Source: Sutterella sp. (lineage in GTDB: Bacteria; Pseudomonadota; Gammaproteobacteria; Burkholderiales; Burkholderiaceae_F). Taken from it: 7,918 nt of DNA. This document shows, piece by piece, positions 5,869-7,918 of this stretch. The position numbers and the translations under genes were made by a program. The notes under the pieces were generated by a model. The model worked only from the letters and a program-made list of their open reading frames with translations. It had not been told where the DNA came from and did no database searches. Position 1 is the first letter of the stretch. Every line of letters begins with the position of its first letter. Where the stretch lies: NCBI GenBank assembly GCA_003488465.1, contig DNLN01000115.1:1-7918 (forward strand), given 5' to 3'.

Positions 5869-7062
5869 TCAGATTTCGGAGGTTGCAGCCGCCCGTTCGG
5901 CAGCCGCCTTCTCTGCGCGGTCGTATTCGCGCAGATACCAGAAGATTCCGAACAGAGCGCTCAGGGCGGCGATTCCGCCGCCCCAGAGTCCGATTTGAGA
6001 GAGCTCTGCGTGGGTGCAGACAAGGCCGCCCGCCAGAGCGCCCCCGCCGATTCCCACGTTGTAGATGCCCGAATAGATCGACATCACGACCGCAGTGCCG
6101 CTTGGCGCAAAGCGGATGATGCTCGCCTGAAAGACAAGGTTGAAGAACCCGATCGCAAGCCCCCAGAGAATGCAGACGGCTGTCAGGAGAGCCGCATTGC
6201 CCGAAGCGGCTGCAAGCAGCATCGGCAGCAGGGCCGTTCCGGCGAGCGCCGAGACGATAAAGGCCTTGGGGCATTTTCCGAAGAAGTTGGCGTAGAGCAC
6301 GCTTGCCGCAATGCCCACAAGTCCGAAAAGGCTGAGGATCCAGGTGATGGAGTTCTGCGAGAAATGGGCGACCTGGGCAAGGAACGGCTCGATGAACGTG
6401 TAGGCCGTGAAGTGTCCCGTGATGGTGACGGCCGTGATGACGTACAGCCCCCAGATTTCGGGGCGGGCGAGCAGCGAGGGCAGTTCCTTGAGCGAGACTG
6501 CATTTCTGCTCGGAATGGACGGGAAGACCGCAATCAGCATGACAAAGGAGATGGCGGCCACGGCGCCGATGGCGGCAAACGTGAGGCGCCAGCCGACCCA
6601 CAGGCCCATGGCGCGCCCGAGCGGCAGCCCCAGAATCATGGCGACCGAGGAGGCGACGACAATGAGGCTGAGGGCCGCCCTCTGGTGGCGTGCCGGGGCG
6701 GCAAGCACCGCTAGCGGCGTGACGACGGACCAGAAGACCGCGTGCGCGCAGGCCACTCCCGCCCGCGCCGCCATGAGAGACCAGAAGCCGCTGGCAAAGG
6801 AGCTTGCCGCATTGCTCAGGATGAAGAGCCCGACCACGCAGAGCATCAGCCTGCGGCATTCGACGCGGGACACAAGAAGCATCAGCGGCAGCGACATGAG
6901 GCTCACGATCCAGGCGTAGCCCGTGATGACCCGGCCGGCCTCGGCCTCGGTCATGGAGAGGTCGCGGGCCATGTCCGAGAGCAGGCCGATCGGCAGAAAC
7001 TCTGAGGTGTTGAAGGCGAACACGCTGATCATGAGCGTGATCACGGGGAGCCAGGCGCGCAT
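5869..7062 (-). CDS. sotB: SotB-like MFS sugar/drug exporter
   Basis: A proton-driven efflux transporter of the inner membrane, DHA1 branch of the major facilitator superfamily. At 397 residues it equals E. coli SotB (YdeA), an arabinose and IPTG exporter, and matches it in many blocks: FNTSEFLPIGLLSD at 17-30, YAWIVSLMSLPLML at 49-62, the short loop VECRRL at 67-72 (motif A position), AHAVFWS at 106-112, LGLPLGR at 144-150 (motif C region), GWRLTF at 157-162 and HFTAYTFIEPF at 217-227. The remainder is about twelve hydrophobic segments and a charged Ala/Glu-rich tail. The natural substrate here is unknown. AAAGG sits 5 nt before the ATG. It follows the lipoprotein gene by 21 bp and probably shares its transcript. 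It converges on yceD with a 4-bp gap and no terminator. Confidence 0.88.
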   Translation of the reverse strand: MRAWLPVITLMISVFAFNTSEFLPIGLLSDMARDLSMTEAEAGRVITGYAWIVSLMSLPLMLLVSRVECRRLMLCVVGLFILSNAASSFASGFWSLMAARAGVACAHAVFWSVVTPLAVLAAPARHQRAALSLIVVASSVAMILGLPLGRAMGLWVGWRLTFAAIGAVAAISFVMLIAVFPSIPSRNAVSLKELPSLLARPEIWGLYVITAVTITGHFTAYTFIEPFLAQVAHFSQNSITWILSLFGLVGIAASVLYANFFGKCPKAFIVSALAGTALLPMLLAAASGNAALLTAVCILWGLAIGFFNLVFQASIIRFAPSGTAVVMSIYSGIYNVGIGGGALAGGLVCTHAELSQIGLWGGGIAALSALFGIFWYLREYDRAEKAAAERAAATSEI

Positions 7063-7083
7063 GAGAACCTTTCGGGAAGAGAA

Positions 7084-7368
7084 TCAGGACTTGCCGTCCT
7101 CGTTCCTGTGGTCGCGGCGAAAGAGCTCCCATTCCTCGACTTCGGTGCCGTCGGGAAGGATGCACACGCCGTACTCGCCGCCATCCCTGTCCTTGCGGAT
7201 CTCGAGCCTGCCGCGGCGGTTCTTGACGCACCAGACGGAGGCGGGATTGGCCATGCCGATCATGGGGGCTTTTGCGGGAGTGGCGCCGTCGGCGCTTGAG
7301 CACCCGGGAAGGGCCGCGGCGCACAGGCTCGCTGCAGCCATGAGCGAGGTCTTGCTGGTCATGTCCAT
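7084..7368 (-). CDS. DUF333 family lipoprotein
   Basis: A small predicted periplasmic or outer-membrane lipoprotein with a DUF333 domain (COG3042, often mislabelled putative hemolysin); function unknown. The 94-residue frame starts with a short signal sequence (a lysine, then a hydrophobic run) ending in LPGC at 20-23, a lipobox with an unusual proline before the glycine. The DUF333 core follows: ANPASVWC at 40-47, LEIRKDRDGGEYGVCILPDG at 55-74, and EEWELFR at 78-84. Cys47 and Cys69 may form a disulfide. The cysteine I recall after DGTE in relatives is Val77 here. The start is ambiguous: ATG at 7368 or, two codons on, ATG at 7362; neither has a strong ribosome site. The 5' end lies 11 nt past the T-tract of an intrinsic terminator, so its promoter must overlap that terminator or lie upstream. 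It is probably the first gene of an operon with sotB. Confidence 0.85.
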   Translation of the reverse strand: MDMTSKTSLMAAASLCAAALPGCSSADGATPAKAPMIGMANPASVWCVKNRRGRLEIRKDRDGGEYGVCILPDGTEVEEWELFRRDHRNEDGKS

Positions 7369-7379
7369 GAGCTCGGAAG

Positions 7380-7415
7380 AAAAAAATGAGGAGCGGGATT
7401 GTACTCGCTCCTCAT
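7380..7415 (-). terminator. Rho-independent terminator on minus strand
   Basis: ATGAGGAGCG (7386-7395) is perfectly complementary to CGCTCCTCAT (7406-7415), a 10-bp GC-rich stem with a 10-nt loop. On the minus strand the stem runs into seven Ts (7386-7380). The plus strand has no T-tract after it, so termination is one-directional. It lies 37 bp after the stop codon of the beta-barrel remnant and directly ahead of the DUF333 gene. The loop on the minus strand contains TACAAT (7403-7398), 5 of 6 to a -10 box, but with no matching -35. Confidence 0.85.
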
Positions 7416-7452
7416 GGCGCCATCGGGTGCGGCGGGCCTGATTCGGCCAGCG

Positions 7453-7557
7453 CTAGAACTTCCAGCGGATGCCTGCGTTGGCGCTCCAGGAGTTCTTGTA
7501 GCCGCCCGTGATGTACTCGGCGTCGCTCCAGAGATACGTGTCCTTGCCGATCGCGTA
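7453..7557 (-). pseudogene. Orphan C-terminus of an outer-membrane beta-barrel protein
   Basis: On the minus strand this reads 34 residues and a stop: YAIGKDTYLWSDAEY, then ITGGYKNSWSANAGIRWKF. Alternating polar and hydrophobic residues with a terminal phenylalanine are the beta-signal recognised by the BAM complex, as in autotransporters and porins; I favour an autotransporter-type barrel. No start codon exists in this frame. The frame continues upstream as unrelated-looking residues (GSCRC) to a stop at 7621-7623, inside rhtC. The coding similarity seems to end near 7557-7569, so the rest of the gene has been lost or lies elsewhere. Its terminator is intact downstream. It is too short to name the family with certainty. 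Confidence 0.65.
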
Positions 7558-7572
7558 GCACCTGCACGACCC

Positions 7573-7578
7573 TATAAT
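7573..7578 (+). promoter_or_regulatory. -10 element of rhtC promoter
   Basis: A perfect TATAAT. Transcription would begin near 7585, giving a leader of about 26 nt. No good -35 is seen at 16-18 bp; TTGCCG at 7544-7549 is 23 bp away. The sequence a -35 would occupy lies in the beta-barrel remnant, so the promoter may have been formed or altered at the junction. Confidence 0.5.
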
Positions 7579-7610
7579 CGTCGGAGGATCTTTCTGCTTC
7601 AGAGATTGAC

Positions 7611-7918
7611 ATGTCGGCGCTCATTTTCTCGGTCCTGATGGTGCACCTTGTGGCGCTTGCATCACCCGGTCCGGATTTTTTCTTCGTGACGCAGACCGCG
7701 ATGAGCCGTTCGCGGAGCGAGGGACTTCTCGGCGCGGCAGGCATTGCGCTAGGCATTTCGGTCTGGGCCGCGCTCTCGCTTCTTGGTCTGCAGGTACTCT
7801 TCGAGCAGTTCGCCTGGCTGCAGCGTGCGGTCATGCTTGCGGGCGTCGCCTATCTCTTTTGGATGGGCGTGCAGCTTCTTAAAAGCGCCGGGAGCGGGAA
7901 GGGCGACTCCGGGGCGCA
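7611..7918 (+). CDS. rhtC: RhtC-like amino-acid exporter, N-terminal part
   Basis: Inner-membrane exporter of the LysE/RhtB family; E. coli RhtC exports threonine. The 102 complete codons, about half of the usual 206 residues, match RhtC closely: MVHLVALASPGPDFFFVTQTA at 10-30 in two overlapping blocks (VALASPGPDFFF and VTQTAMSRSR), GIALGISVWAALSLLGLQ at 44-61, and YLFWMGVQLL at 81-90. Three hydrophobic segments are visible. The ATG has only a weak AGAG ribosome site 6 nt before it; a better GGAGG at 7583-7587 is too far away. It is divergent from the lipoprotein-sotB operon, with the beta-barrel remnant between. Substrate specificity within the family is not secure from half a protein. Confidence 0.88.
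   Translation, partial: MSALIFSVLMVHLVALASPGPDFFFVTQTAMSRSRSEGLLGAAGIALGISVWAALSLLGLQVLFEQFAWLQRAVMLAGVAYLFWMGVQLLKSAGSGKGDSGA

Noticed and set aside
5471..7324. 617-residue minus-strand frame
   Set aside because: Shadow frame spanning sotB, part of yceD and the lipoprotein gene. The composition is Arg/His/Gly-rich nonsense while the overlapping frames encode known families.
7412..7834. 140-residue minus-strand frame
   Set aside because: Antisense to rhtC and in a different frame from the beta-barrel remnant. It has no family motif.
5865..7918. Hidden rpmF after yceD
   Set aside because: L32 is a basic protein of about 60 residues with a recognisable start. No such frame was found on either strand here.

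Overview
The window is a GC-rich, gene-dense piece of a Gram-negative chromosome. The gene set and wording of the proteins (RNase E with [11 protein letters not shown], a YceF-type Maf, YceD, a SotB-type exporter, RhtC) point to a betaproteobacterium of the Burkholderiales, perhaps the Sutterellaceae. The family-level placement is inference from remembered protein sequences, not from a search.

Layout. 1-1059 (minus) is the first 353 codons of rne (RNase E), running off the left edge. 1060-2145 is a long non-coding interval between the divergent rne and rluC genes. It holds a series of inverted repeats that would fold in the rne mRNA leader. 2146-3893 (plus) is a two-gene operon, rluC and a HAD-family phosphatase, joined by an ATGA overlap. 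3897-5297 (minus) is a second two-gene operon, a YceF-type maf followed by an RsmI-like tetrapyrrole-methylase-fold methyltransferase. 5346-5864 (plus) is yceD (DUF177), divergent from maf across 48 bp that contain a perfect 6-6-6 inverted repeat. 5869-7368 (minus) is a small operon of a DUF333 lipoprotein and a SotB-like MFS exporter. 7380-7415 is an intrinsic terminator on the minus strand, and 7453-7557 is the orphan C-terminus of an outer-membrane beta-barrel protein that this terminator presumably once served. 7611-7918 (plus) is the start of an RhtC-like amino-acid exporter with a perfect TATAAT upstream, cut by the right edge.

The left two thirds is an RNA-processing and ribosome-maturation neighbourhood: RNase E, the 23S pseudouridine synthase RluC, an RsmI-like methyltransferase, the nucleotide house-cleaning enzyme Maf/YceF and the rRNA-linked protein YceD. 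The right third is accessory: two exporters, a small lipoprotein and gene debris. The boundary is sharp. rpmF (ribosomal protein L32), which normally follows yceD, is absent, and sotB converges on yceD after only 4 bp. The signals most worth a second look are the structured rne leader, the extra segment of about 30 residues in RNase E, the lost rpmF linkage, and the terminator and beta-barrel remnant in front of the lipoprotein-sotB operon. I saw no CRISPR array, tRNA, transposase or new defence system.
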